From contig CM032230.1 of assembly GCA_019009955.1 (NCBI GenBank), positions 111,242,501 through 111,306,500 of the forward strand: DNA of 64,000 nucleotides. Reading direction: 5' to 3'. Position 1 is the first letter of the stretch. Each line of letters begins with the position of its first letter. The DNA is from Riptortus pedestris. Its lineage: Eukaryota; Arthropoda; Insecta; Hemiptera; Alydidae. A model generated the notes under the pieces. The model was not told the DNA's origin. It searched no databases and worked only from the letters and a program-made list of their open reading frames with translations. Position numbers and translations under genes: made by a program. Positions 33,251-45,735 of the stretch are shown one piece after another.

Positions 33251-34229
33251 TATATCCAAACATATAAGTTCCTAAATATTAGTGTGGATTTAAGCTTGGG
33301 CAAAACCTGAAAAAGATATACTCCGTTAGAATTTAAGTAACAGCAAACTGTATTAGAACACATTTGGAACCAAATTACTTTAATAAAAGAATTTGTGTAA
33401 TTAAATCATTATATAATGAAAGGAAACTCTTTTTCATTTCAATCAAATGTGAGTAACTTTAGCTATAGACATTGCCGAATCAATATAATTTTTTTGAAAG
33501 CCTTCCATTTTGACCTCAGCCTTCAATAACGGATGCACCAGTTCATACATATGCACAGAATATACATTAGCCTTTACACACAAGTAAAATAATTCATTGA
33601 TTTATTCATATCAATACTTTAATTTGCATTGAGCCTGCACCATCAGCCTGAGCATGACAATAGTTATGAAAATTAATTTCCCATATATATAATGTGTTGA
33701 TTGTTCACATATAGAAATAAATAACCTCGAAGTCATCGGACCTTTATCCTAAATATTAAACAGTATTTATAATAATATTGTTGGAGGAAAATGAGCCATC
33801 TGATTAAGAGTATTAACTAAAACATTAAATTCAAAATGTTCCCGCCTACAAATATATTTTCGATATTAAAATATTGAATACAATCCGACTTTTGTCTCTT
33901 AACTGAAATAAAAAAATGTAGAATTTATTTCAGTTCTTTCATTGACGAATACTAATGTAACAGCCGGTGAAGAATGCCTGAGGCTAAAAGTTTGAACTTT
34001 AGAATCCAAAACAACTTTCTTAATTGTATAAAATATATAATAAAATAAAAATATTATAACACAATTTATTCCAAGTCACTTTTAAATAAACTTTAAAGTA
34101 ACTAAAAAATTGATGAATTTATGTTTTGACCTCCAAGTAAACCCATAATTACAATTTAAGTACAAAATAGAATATCTAAATTTGTGCTCCATAACGATGA
34201 AAAGATTGTATATGTTACTTTGATTTGTT
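33251..34229. other. No recognised feature
   Basis: AT-rich, stop-dense sequence. Confidence 0.5.
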
Positions 34230-34241
34230 GGATAAAGAACT

Positions 34242-34288
34242 GTGTGTGCGTGTGTGTGTGTGTGTGTGTCTGTGTCTGTGTATATATA
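34242..34288. repeat. (TG)n/(TA)n microsatellite
   Basis: A TG run with two TCTG interruptions passes into a short TA run. Confidence 0.8.
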
Positions 34289-34356
34289 TTTCTTACACAG
34301 ATATGTTCTAACAAGCTTCCTTCATTATCGCAATGTCTGTAGTGAAATTGAGAGGT

Positions 34357-34454
34357 TGGATATATTTTCGTCATCTTCTGGCTAGGATTGATTAATATTT
34401 GAGGAAATAGAGTACAACCACAATAGCTGATTTTTCTTCAGGGAAATCTCCTAA
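34357..34454 (+). mobile_element. HINE-like 3' end fragment
   Basis: TATTTTCGTCATCTTCTGGC at about 34365, then TAGGATTGATTAATATTTGA, AGTACAACCACAATAGCTGA and TTTTTCTTCAGGGAAATCTC then CTAA at 34454. The palindrome has decayed. The 5' part is missing, and the preceding microsatellite may be its remnant tract. Confidence 0.75.
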
Positions 34455-35480
34455 AACAAAAAATAATTATGTAAATATTAAATGATAATAGTTTAGACTT
34501 TCAATAAACGGCAATTCTTCGTTTAGAAGCGAGTTGCTACATAGATTTTGCTGGTTGTGTAATCTGGAATAGTTGACATAGATATGAAAAATGATAAAAA
34601 CAAAAACCCTTTAAGTAATTAAGTAGAATATATGTGGATGTGCAGGAAGACAATTTCAGAGTTTATGGCATAGTTTTTTATTACATATTTTGAAATACCT
34701 ATTTTTATTTTATTACAAGTAAAAGCCGCTCACAAGTAATAAACGGGAGTACAAAACAAGCTCTATCTACTTATAAAATTCTTGAGTCTTTTACATCTGC
34801 CGCGCTTATAATCAATCTTTGCAGCTATAATTATAACATTCATTGACTATGGGAATGTCAAGGATTTAGCCAATGCTAAAGTGAAGAAAAGAGAATGTTA
34901 TTAATGCTCTATGATGTTGTGAAGGAAAACAGTTGTTGTTTATTAAACTGTAACAAAATTTATGTTTATTTATATAAATTTTATTTAAATAGTATATCTC
35001 CGAGCATAAACGGGACACCTATAAGAATAAATTTAAAGCTAAACTAAAATAATTAAATAGATTTAATCATTCAATGCAGGGGGTACAAACAATTATAATA
35101 ACTTCGAAATTAAAAGTTGCACTATATTGCAAAATAATAATTAAAATAAAAGACATATTTTGTAATAAATAATAAAAAAATCAAAATATAAGTTTTATTA
35201 AATCTGACCGTTAGCAGTACAAACACAGGCACACACAACATGCCGGATACACACTTTAAGGGAGTCTATTGCCTGGTTACCAACAGAATAGCCAAGTAGA
35301 TTTATGCTAATTAATCTTTTCTTTTTTGTTTTTTGGCAACACTGACTCCACGTGCCGGGTGGACAGCCGTTAGGGAAGGTTGCAACTGCGACAATTAACA
35401 GCTGCTACAATCGAAAGATTGAACTTTTTCGTGTGTATTTAAGCAGTAAACATGCAACAAAAACAAAATGTATAAGCAAA
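34455..35480. other. No recognised feature
   Basis: AT-rich with A/T homopolymers. No frames or ends. Confidence 0.5.
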
Positions 35481-36213
35481 GTCCGTCACGCAGGAGCTGC
35501 GTAAGCTAAGCAGCTTTCCCTCGTGAAGTTTAACAATAGATAAATCTAAATACCGGTAACACAACACCACCGTGAATATTAAGTGAATAAATACAAATGA
35601 TAATGAGACACCTCCTGACGGAAAGCATCTGAAACGTAAACAAACAGTTATGCCAACTTCTTACCGAAAATAAACTAAATTACTGTAATATATGTGAATA
35701 TAAGGTATTAATTTGATTAGAAACTATTTACTATATCTAGAACCGTAATTTATAATGGATCAGAATAATGTTTATCTCAATCAATCAAATTTAAGTAGTC
35801 CAAAAACTTAAGAAGGGGGGGGGTCACCAGAACATATTTGCGTCTATCTCGTATAACATATGTCTCTAGAAAACAATATTTGGAATTTAAGCTTGTATGC
35901 TGGAGGCAGAAAAGTAAAAAATGCAAATATTTCGGTTAATACTCAAGATAGACAATAAATGCATATAACACTATTTATAGTACATTTAATTTTCTATAAG
36001 ATTAATTCTATACATTTCTTTTATTCGACGTATAGTAACGGAAATATTTCGAATTTTGAAAATTCTCTCACTATAAACCCCACCTCATCCTGGTCCGATT
36101 TCAGCCGTTAACGTTAACTTGATCTTTCTTTTTACATAAAACGACTAAATATCGAGTTTGGTAACGATTAAATAATAATTGCGACCGCTAGAGCGGTAAC
36201 AGACAAATATATA

Positions 36214-36266
<53 letters not shown>

Positions 36267-36386
36267 TTGAGCCACATTTTCGTCATCTTCTGGGTAGGAT
36301 CGATGGGCATTTGAAGACATTTTTCGAAAATCGCGTCTTGAGTACGACCTCAATAGCTGATTTCCCTTAAGGGAAATCTGCTAAAA
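35481..36386 (+). mobile_element. HINE-like repeat, long type C, complete
   Basis: Starts GTCCGTCACGCAGGAGCTGC at 35481. Long type C module: ATAGATAAATCTAAATACCG, CACCACCGTGAATATTAAGT, ATCAGAATAATGTTTATCTC, AACAATATTTGGAATTTAAG. Central blocks, a TA tract (about 36208-36262, with a GT island), CACATTTTCGTCATCTTCTG and a perfect-core palindrome ending CTAA at 36384. At 906 bp this is a good full-length reference copy. Confidence 0.93.
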
Positions 36387-36395
36387 CCAAGGTGA

Positions 36396-36710
36396 ACGCA
36401 GCTGCGTGATGCTCTGAGCAACACAGGCATTCTTCGTTTTGAATGTTTCCCAAGAAAGAGAACGGTATACATTTGTAGAAATACACCAGAAGCAATGTGT
36501 AGTGCAGTGAAACGTGAACTACCACCAAGAGAACAGGAGATCTTTGCTTATGTAGGAAGTTATTTAGGACCACTTAAGGAGCACAAATTGAGGAACAAAA
36601 GCAAGGCCGTTCTAATGTAGTTTTTTGGCGATACTGATGGCGATACGATTAAAGAACTACGTCTGAAGTGCGCGGCATTGATAACAGATATGCTCCTAAG
36701 GAAAGTATAA
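36396..36710 (+). pseudogene. Unrecognised coding-like frame with one in-frame stop
   Basis: One frame reads TQLRDALSNTGILRFECFPR, then TVYICRNTPEAMCSAVKREL and PPREQEIFAYVGSYLGPLKE. A TAG follows at 36618-36620, and the same frame continues FFGDTDGDTIKELRLKCAAL then ITDMLLRKV to a stop at 36708-36710. Charged, mixed composition with one stop in 105 codons suggests a decayed exon or transposon gene piece. It begins just after a HINE end. I do not recognise the family. Confidence 0.35.
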
Positions 36711-36827
36711 TGACTGGAGATTTCCCTTCTGCTGAAGCAGGCATTATATTGGATTTATAACAGTAGTGGAACTTTGTATTACAATTATTTCTGCTAATCA
36801 TACATCTTCCTCTGGCCATTCCTGTTT

Positions 36828-37667
36828 TAGCAGATTTCGACCCTTGGAGATGACGTCCGTTCAAAATTATATATATGATTTTCGAAATATCTCCGCTACT
36901 GCGTCGGGTCGAAAAATGTTTAGAGCTAATTTTTGTTTGATCGTTACTGAACTTTAACGTTTTTTTATGTAAAACTAAAGATGGAATTCGTTATCGGATG
37001 AAATCGAACCAGTGGGAAGTGGCGGTGGTTACTGTGGGGAATTTCGACATTTCAATACTTCTCCGTTATAAGTCGGATTGATACATTGTATAGAACCAAT
37101 CTTATTGCAAATTAAATTTACTTTATATATTGCTATATACATCTATTATCTATCTTCTATTAACCGAGATTTTTTCAGCATTTTTCAGTTTTTAGTCTTA
37201 AACAACCCCCCCCCCTCCTACTCATGTCATATTAATAATAAGATCTTATATCATTTCAAGGCTAAATACCAAATATTGTTTTCAATGAAATTCTTCCTTC
37301 AGAGATATATGCTCTGTTGACCCCCCCCCCCTTCATTTGATCCTGGACTACTACGATTCATTATACATTTCAGTACTAAATACAATAATGAAATATATTA
37401 TAATCAGATATATTTCAGTAAGTGTTTTTCTTTTCGTTGAAGAATATTTTTATCTATCTGGTCAGCTCTGAGCGGTTGGCAGACTTGTTTGTTTACAATC
37501 CAAACGCTTTCCGTTGGGAGTTTATTAAGATTGACTTATAGATTTCTCATCACCCTTTGTATTTATTCTCTTAATATTCACGGTGGTGTTACCAGTATGT
37601 AGATTTATCTATTGTAAAACTTCAAGCGGGAAATCCGTCCAGTTTACGCAGCCTCTGCGTGACGGAC
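36828..37667 (-). mobile_element. HINE-like repeat, long type C, rearranged near its 3' end
   Basis: TTAGCAGATTTCGACCCTTG at 36828, then GAGATGACGTCCGTTCAAAA: the usual ~100 bases between palindrome and 3' block are deleted. A TA tract of a few units is followed by a displaced GATTTTCGAAATATCTCCG block and then the normal central order. Type C extension CCCTCCTACTCATGTCATAT, TCAGATATATTTCAGTAAGT, TTGTTTACAATCCAAACGC. 5' end GCAGCCTCTGCGTGACGGAC at 37667. Confidence 0.88.
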
Positions 37668-38732
37668 TTTTTAAATTTCTGATTGTTAGGGACTGTAATG
37701 AAGGATTGTTGTGTTTATAGCTCTTTGGAATATTTATATCTCTCTTTATAGGTTAGGTGTAAAACATATGTTTTGTAGATTTAGTAGACAGGCTTTTGTT
37801 CTTGGACAGTCATGAGTTAAATAATAATTCTAAACCTTTTTTTGTGCTTAAGAACACTGGTTCACCATTCTTTGAATTTTTGAAGCATCTCCACGAACTC
37901 CTTCATACTCTTCCAACATTCTTGCCAGCCGTTCTCGTATCCATTCAACCTCAACTCCTGTAATTCATGGCATGGTTACGAATGGGCTACGACACGGTCA
38001 CAAGGCCTACTTACAGCTGCAATAAGGAAGTACTAAACACGAGAGTCTTCAGTATGACGAAACCCATCATCAGAGCAGAGAGATAGACTGCGTGTCTAAT
38101 AGCGACTCTATCTAGCTACAACTGTACACACATTTTTGCTAATGGGAAATTGTCATAACAACACCAGCCACAACCACTAATTTTCCAGACTGTGAAGACG
38201 AAGTGAAAGGCACAGAGAGTCATAATGTGTCACATCCCATCAACTCGTCCTCATTAATTATTACATGGCCCCATTTAGTTTGGTAACACAGTGTCTTAGC
38301 TACTTAAGTGTTAATGGTAATTATGCTACTTAGCGTTTGCTTTATTATTGATGAGCATTACTTCTAATGGATCCACACATTTGGCAACAATTCAAAATTT
38401 CATTATAACATAGAATTGTAAGTATAAAGATCTTTCCATTTTCTGTAACATTTAGAATGTAACCTATATAATAGTAAACCCAACATTAGTTCCAATTTTT
38501 CCATGATCTCTATATGTACAACAGATTACCAGTTAGGCCACTAAATAAATAAATTGGATAAATGTTGAGAGGTTTAAGAATAACTAAGGCATACTGAATC
38601 AGTAGAAATTAGAAATAGACAAGTTTTAAGCAGAATGGTGTAACAGAAATATAATAATTGGAACAGACGCCAAATTAATAATGGCTATGTCTGGTCAGTT
38701 ATAGACATTGTACACACCACAAGAGGTTAAAA
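37668..38732. other. No recognised feature
   Basis: Short frames only. No element ends recognised. Confidence 0.5.
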
Positions 38733-39174
38733 GTCCGTCACGCAGGTGCTGCGTAAACTAAGCAGATTTCCCACGTAAAGTTATACAATAGAGAAATGAA
38801 ATCTCCATACGAGTGCCGAAGAGCTATCGAAACGGCCGAACTAGCTTTTGGCGAGAAACACTCCCGTCCATTACCTGCCCACATTTAATAAAAATGCAAA
38901 TATCTCGGTTAATATTCAAGATAGAGAATAAATGTATATAACAATATTTATAGCAAATTTAATTTGCAATAAGATTGATGTTATACAATTTTCCGATCCG
39001 ACGAATTGTAATGGAGATATTTCGAATTTTTAAAATCCTCCCTCTTTAAGCCTCCCTCCCACTGGTCCGATTTAAGCCATTAACGAACTTGATCTTTCTT
39101 TTTGCATAAAACGTTTAAATATCGAGTTTGGTTACGATCAAAAAACAATTGCGACCGCTAGAGCGTTAACAGGC

Positions 39175-39239
<65 letters not shown>

Positions 39240-39360
39240 GGACGGACCTCATTTTCGTCGTATCCTAAGTAGGATCGATGGACATTTGAGGAAAATTTTC
39301 GAAAATCGCCTCATAAGTACGACCTCAATTGCTGATTTCCCTTAAGGGAAATCTGCTAAA
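38733..39360 (+). mobile_element. HINE-like repeat, type B, complete
   Basis: Starts GTCCGTCACGCAGGTGCTGC at 38733. Type B module CGAGTGCCGAAGAGCTATCG, AACTAGCTTTTGGCGAGAAA. Central blocks, (TA)n at 39179-39233, CCTCATTTTCGTCGTATCCT, and a palindrome ending CTAA at 39359. Confidence 0.93.
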
Positions 39361-39464
39361 AACAGAACGTGAGGGTACCTAGTCGTGAGGCCTCAACCTC
39401 TCTCACTCTCTCCAAATTACCCGAGGCACAATAATGGGAAGGCGTCAAATGTAGACAATAAAAA

Positions 39465-39745
39465 GTCCGTCACGCAGGGGCTGCGTAAATTAAGCAGATT
39501 TCCCATGTGCGTCACGTATTTGCATACATATCAAAACGTAACTATATCTAGTACTGTAATTTATAATGAATCAGAATAATTTTTATCTCAATAAATCAAG
39601 TTTTAGTAATCCAAGAAATTACGACAGGGGGAGATCACAAGAACATATTTACATGTATCTCTTATAATAAAGGTCTCGGGAAACCAATATTTGGTATCTA
39701 AACTTCGAATAATGTGGTTTATTATATAACAGAGTATTCTTCTAT
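39465..39745 (+). mobile_element. HINE-like repeat, long type C, 5' part only
   Basis: GTCCGTCACGCAGGGGCTGC at 39465, then TTTCCCATGTGCGTCACGTA, ATCAGAATAATTTTTATCTC, AACAAGAACATATT-like sequence and AATATTTGGTATCTAAACTT, GAATAATGTGGTTTATTATA. It ends before the central blocks. Confidence 0.85.
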
Positions 39746-41035
39746 AAAGTCCTACTATTAAAATAACAAATTTTAAAATATTTTAATTTTTTCCAGGTGC
39801 GTCACAAATAACATATACATGAGCCACGTATAAGCTGGTGACAGGTAGTACCATTCTGAATTAAATTATATAAGAAAAAATTCTGATATACTGAAGGAGA
39901 AAATGATACAGTTTCATAAACTGGAAAGGGATATTTTAAACTTAATTATTTGATCGGGTTTTCATTTTTACCATAGATAATTTAATTTATGTTTTCAATT
40001 AGAACAATTCTCATTTACCTCACTGGCCAGGTAAAAACTTGAGTGAGCTTCTCTCTTTGCATTGTTTGAAGTGTCTTCAACATATTTAAATTTTTTTAAG
40101 TGGTTAATTCAGATGGAAATTTGATCGTAGGTTGGATTGTGTGACTATTGTATTTATAGTTATTCAAAATGTATACATTTTTTCCTTAATTTATCTAAGA
40201 TAATTTGAACAGGGAAATTTTTAGAGGGGACCCTTCATAACATATAATTTTCTTTTTGTACGACATTATTAGCAGTTATGGCTTAACTTCCATTGGTTAG
40301 TAATATATTGTAATCAAATGGCAAACGCGGATTCAGATGTGAGCATGAAATATATTAAGGGTGTACCTTACTTGGCTTCAGCAGACGAACAATAACTCAT
40401 CAAGTTGACAGGCTTCCTAAAGAAATTCGCCACGCTCGCGTTTAGAATTCCATTTAGAGCAAACTCAAGCATCTGAACACGTTCGTTCTGACCTCAGATG
40501 AATTAATAGCTGAATAGATTCGGCCATGAAGGACATAAAAACAAACTTAAATGATTTAAAATCATTTTCTCATCCGGAAAATGTACAACTAATACAATCA
40601 GGCATAACTATAGGATAACTAAACAATGAAGCATTTAATTTACAATGTATAAACAATTATGTAACAATATAAGAGCCGACATATTATATGGGAGATGTCT
40701 ACGGTTTTAAATCGTTACACAAGTCTGAATTTCGGTTCCTCAGGTCTCATTTCTGCCATCTACAAGCTACAAGGCTCAAATATAAATTTAAATGGACCTC
40801 ATACTTTTTCATGTACTGTAAAGGATGAATGAGTAAAATCGCTGATATCTTTAAAGGAGATAACTTGCTAGAGTATGTGTCACTATAAATTTTAAAGACG
40901 CCATAAGAAAGGTTTCCAAAATTCTATTAACTTTCAACCATAGTGGCTCATCTAAATTTAGAATTATTAGTTTATCGAAATAATGTATAGCACGAATAAT
41001 GGTAACTACAATATGTTTTTCAGTTTTATTTTCAA
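39746..41035. other. No recognised feature
   Basis: AT-rich. No frames above 60 codons and no element ends seen. Confidence 0.5.
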
Positions 41036-41200
41036 CTAGCGGACCCGACAGACGTTGTCCTGCGTAATATTTCAGTGATTAGGATATTAAATTTAATAAT
41101 ATGTTTAAAACAAAAGCTACTTTTAATAACACAAAAAACAACTTTTTTTATGTGCACGTATGCCTAAAAAAAAATAGAAAATGAAATATCGCGAATTTTT

Positions 41201-41839
41201 TAGCAGATTTCCCTTAGGGGAAATCAGCTATTGAGGTCGTACTCATGACGCGAGTTTCGAAATATTTCTTCAAATGTCCATCGATCCTACCCAGGAGATG
41301 ACGAAAATGAGGTCCGTTCAAAATTATATATATATATATACTCGTATTTATTTGCCTGTTAACCCTCTAGTCGTCGCAATTTTTGTTTAATCGTTACCAT
41401 ACTCGGAATTTAATCGTTTTATGTAAAAAGGTATATGAAGTTCGTTAATGGCTGAAATCAGACCAGTGGGAGGGGGGTTTAGAAGGGGGGGGGTTCGGAG
41501 AATTCAAAATATCTCCGTTATTATGCGTCGGATCGAAAAATTGTATAAAACCAATCTTATTAAAAATTAAATTTACTACAAATATTGTTCTATACATTTA
41601 TTCTGTATCTTGAATATTAACCGAGATATTCGCATTTGTATTCTGCATTGGTCGGCAGGAGTGAGCTGTTTGGTACTTTCCGAAGAGAGCTCTGGCGGCC
41701 GTTTTAGTAACTATTCTTCCCTCGTGTATAAGTTTAGTGATCCCTTACTACTTACTACACTTGTTATTGGGCAGATTTCTCTATTGTAAAACTTCACGAG
41801 GTAAATCTGCTTAGTTTACGCAGCCCCTGCGTGACGGAC
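41201..41839 (-). mobile_element. HINE-like repeat, type A, nested in a Helitron
   Basis: TAGCAGATTTCCCTTAGGGG at 41201, GTCCATCGATCCTACCCAG, GATGACGAAAATGAGGTCC, a short TA tract (41325-41340), central blocks, type A module (GAGAGCTCTGGCGGCCG), and 5' end CAGCCCCTGCGTGACGGAC at 41839. The Helitron host around it reads ATATCGCGAATTTTT on the left. Confidence 0.93.
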
Positions 41840-42098
41840 TTTTTTCATTATAACCACAACTCCCGTTCGAACCTAAAAAATTTAACATAGCTTATAATCA
41901 TAGAAGAATTAATGCTGATTTACGTATAGAGTTTTGTTAAATTCGGTTCAATCGTACTTTGTTATACTAAAAAAGTGAATATAACAAAAGTTACTCTAAA
42001 TAACAAAATAAACATCTTTTATTCAGTGCATATTTGCCGAATAACCAATAGGAAACGAAAAACCGCTACGGGCGTCACCCAAACGCATACAAAAAAAA

Positions 42099-42629
42099 GT
42101 CCGTCACGCAGGGGCTGCGTAAACTAAGCAGATTTCCCACGTGATGTTTTACAATAGAGAAATCTGCCTAATAACAACTGTAGTAGTAAGAAACCTCTAA
42201 ACCTAAAACATTATTTAGGGCGTAATAACCCAGAAGTTTCTAGCCCCAAAAAACAGTTAACCTAACCTCTAAACCTATTCACGAGGGACGGATAGTTATG
42301 GAAATGGCCACCAGAGCTCTCGGCGGAAAGTCCGAACATGCAGATTACAAATGCAAATATCTCGGTTAATATTCAAGATAGAGAATAAATGCATATAACA
42401 ATATTTATAGTAAATTTAATTTCCAATAAGATTGGTTCTATACAAGTTTTCGATCCGATGCATAATAACGGAGATATTTCGAATTTTTGAAAATCCCCCC
42501 TCTAAACCCCCCCTCCCACTGGTCCGATTTCAGCCGTTAACGAACTTGATCTTCCTTTTTACATAAAACGATTAAATACCGAGTTTGGTGACGATTAAAC
42601 AAAAATTGCGACCGCTAGAGTGTTAACAG

Positions 42630-42690
<61 letters not shown>

Positions 42691-42882
42691 TATATCTATA
42701 TATATATATAGATAGATATATATATATATAGATATATATATATATATATATATATAGTTTTGAACGGACCTCATTTTCGTCATCTCCTGGGTAGGATCGA
42801 TGGACATTTGAAGAAATTTTTCGAAAATTCCGTCATGAGTACGACCTCAATAGCTGATTTCCCTTAAGGGAAATCTGCTAAA
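42099..42882 (+). mobile_element. HINE-like repeat, type A, nested in a Helitron, defined by an empty site
   Basis: Starts GTCCGTCACGCAGGGGCTGC at 42099. Type A module AATAACAACTGTAGTAGTAA, CCTAACCTCTAAACCTATTC, AGAGCTCTCGGCGGAAAGTC. Central blocks, a long TA tract with GATA islands (42633-42756), CCTCATTTTCGTCATCTCCT and a perfect-core palindrome ending CTAA at 42881. The related Helitron at 52.1 kb has the same flank (GAATTTTTTTTGTACGCG inverted) without it. Confidence 0.94.
42633..42756. repeat. (TA)n microsatellite with GATA/TCTA islands
   Basis: 124 bases of TA interrupted by GTCTATATCTA and GATAGATA, inside the nested HINE. Confidence 0.9.
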
Positions 42883-42959
42883 ATTCATTCAAATCGGTCC
42901 AGCTGTTTAGGAGGAGTTCAATTACATACACATGTACAGTAGAATTATATTTATAAAGA

Positions 42960-45298
42960 TTATGCAGTAGCAATTTTTTCACTTCTGGCTTTCTGGTACC
43001 ATCTCATACATAACCGGCGTTATACGAGAACGACTGAAAAAAAAATTGTATTATATTCTTTATTTCTAATCATAAGATAATATATTCCTACTGGTAATTG
43101 CATTTTCAGTAAACTAACAGCGACGGGTATGTATGTTTTGATTTCAAAGTAAATCCCTACTTATTATGGAAAACAGATTATTAGCCTATGATGTATATTG
43201 CAACATGAAGTCATTCAAGAATTGATTGAAAAACTTGGAGTCTTTATTCAGAAAATGGGTAGAGAATGTCAAAAAAAACAGACAAACAAAAATCGTGCCA
43301 ATAAGCTATAAGTCTTACAATGTCAAGAAGAAGACGTAAGAAGAAAATCACTTCACTAAAGTATTAAATGGGGATGGTCACGTGGTGAGTTCATGACTAC
43401 ACAGCTAGATTCGTCAACCACATGACATTAAAAATAAATGAATAAATATTATTTAAGTTAAGAAGAAGTTATTTGAGTTAAAAAAAAAGTAATAATTTTG
43501 AGACAAAAATTACCCCAAAAAATATGATAAGAATATAAAATAAAAATATAAAGAAAAAAAGGAAACAAAAAAGATAAATAAATAATTAAAAACTAATGTC
43601 TACAAATATTTATTATTATTATTAATTACCACTTTTCGCTACTTTACCACCCTTTTCTAGCCATGGTGGGACCAAGGATTTTGTCTACAAATAAATATGT
43701 TTCATTATATAGAACAAAATTTGTCTCAATCGAATTTAATAAATCCGCAGGTAGATACAATTGTATAACTTAAAAAAATCTCAATCAGAGAGTGATTCCT
43801 ATAATTAAACAAAATTGACATCAAAAGGAAAAGTTATCTTAGTCCTGGGCACACAGTGCGGTACCTTAGGATCCGTAGTAATAGTGTATTTAACTAAGGT
43901 TCCTTTAAAATTGGAAATAACAGTAATGACAAAATTTTTAGGTGATTCATAGATTGGTTTATTCCTATGAAAAATACATAGAGAAAGGTCTCGCAAAACT
44001 CTGCAAATTGGACTTAAAGGGGTGATATAAATAAAATGTCGAGGGTTCGATTTGTGCATGTGCAATGGTAGTTAATTTAATGACAGACTCACTAATGGAA
44101 AAATGTCTGGTATAGAAAAGAATGCTAACCTAATAATAAGTTAATATCACTTGAACAAACTTAAAATAAAAATAAAATAAAATAAATAATACTAAGCAAG
44201 TATAACATATCACTAGTACGTGTACACTTTAATATATTACAGTAAAAAGAATATTCTGTTTTATTAACAGTGCTAATAACCCTTGATGCTAATCTAGAAT
44301 AATCAAATAACTATTTTAGGGGCAATGATTCCAATGCTGTATTATATGCACCGCCGAACCGTGTACACTTGATTTATTTATGCAAACTGATTCAGTTAGA
44401 TAATTATAGAGTTACGTTTCATCATGACCTATTAAACCTGATATTATCTGTTTTCGAAGCATAGATCAATTTAAAGAACTAGCTAAAATTTCATTAAGAA
44501 AAGGGATCGAAATAACAATATATGTATAAATAACTCGTACAATACTTTAAATTTGCTACATTTTTATAATTTTATATGTTTCATAATGGATTTACATGTA
44601 GATTTTCTTTAGTTGCTTCATGTTGTACATTTAGTTTGGCATTACATTACCTGACAAAAAATAGACGACAAACATATAAAGAGCAAACCTGGATGAAGGT
44701 TACACTAGTTCACACCCATGGCCTTAACATTTTGTGTTTATTTTTTCCTACCAACTCACAGTCTAAGAGAGTTCCACAAAAAAAAAATCCTTTTCACTAC
44801 TAACCAAGTTACTTAGAGTTTAACATTTAAATGGGGTTTCGACTAAATACAACGCAAACGACCAAATGTAAATGTTTTGAATGAGCCCTGTGACACATGG
44901 ATTTAACCAAATAAAACTTTCTGTTTCTTACTGTTCGGAATGTATTAATTTGTTGGTACTTTTATATAATTTTAAAAAAAAAGGAACAAGGTACTTCAGA
45001 CCCTTCTTAACCAAATTTACTGTGATTTGTTCATTCTCCTTTTATTTTCTTGTGACGGGGGACTAACTAAATTATTTGGAGGTGGGGGCTCAAAAACACT
45101 CATTTTGAAGACCCTCTAGATGAACTAAAGTAATATAAGAAGTATGAACATTTGATTTTTGAGTACCAAAATAATGGATCAATGAGTAGTAAAAATTAAC
45201 ACTTTTTCATCTCATTTCTAGCTCCACTGATATTAAATTATTAACCAAAAACTATAAAAATAAAACTGTCCTACAAAACCTAAAATAACCAAGGTACG
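42960..45298. other. No recognised gene; SINE relic at 43611-43690
   Basis: TTACCACCCTTTTCTAGCCA then TGGTGGGACCAAGGATTTTG is an inverted SINE body piece after a (TTA)n run. Elsewhere only short AT-rich frames (43805-44065, 44576-44803, 44881-45066) without recognisable domains. Confidence 0.45.
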
Positions 45299-45735
45299 TA
45301 TAATATAAGGTAGGGCCATTTGGCGTATAGTCAATCAGAATGCAGCAAGCCTGCTATGTCACAAAATTCGGCGCGGACCTGCTGAAATACGATCAATATA
45401 AGTCGTTTTCTGATTAATTTGGGGAATACGAAATTATTAAAATGGTATATGTCTGTAAATGATACAAATTACTCTACCCACTGTTCATTAATTTATGAGG
45501 TTTTCGGGAACCGGTGATAAGATACAAACTTGCCTGATGTTGGAACATGTTGACACAGTACAATCACTCGGCATTTTGCAAAATATCACTTATAACAATA
45601 GAAAATAAAACAATTCATTAAAAGACAACAATGCTCACGATGTAAACAAAGCTGAAAGTGGCAACTAGTGACGTCATGCGCTAAAGTTGCAAAAAAGTTA
45701 CGATCTGCGCACCTGCCGAATGGCACCCCCTCTAA
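45299..45735. mobile_element. Possible MITE with imperfect inverted ends
   Basis: Left: GTAGGGCCATTTGGCGTATA. Right, inverted: GAGGGGGTGCCATTCGGCAG. They share GGG(TG)CCATT(T/C)GGC, and the interior contains GTGACGTCATGCGC. No clear target duplication. Confidence 0.3.

Larger units (their letters stand above)
41036..42959 (-). mobile_element. Helitron, family b, complete, with two nested HINE copies
   Basis: On the minus strand the 5' end is TCTTTATAAATATAATTCTA (from 42959, host A before it), then TGTATGTAATTGAACTCCTC. The 3' end is GGACAACGTCTGTCGGGTCC, then GCTAG at 41036 followed by host T. A-T insertion, TC start and hairpin/CTAG end are canonical. Removing the HINE copies at 41201-41839 and 42099-42882 leaves about 500 bases with one partial ~300-bp repeat unit and no coding sequence. 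Confidence 0.92.
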
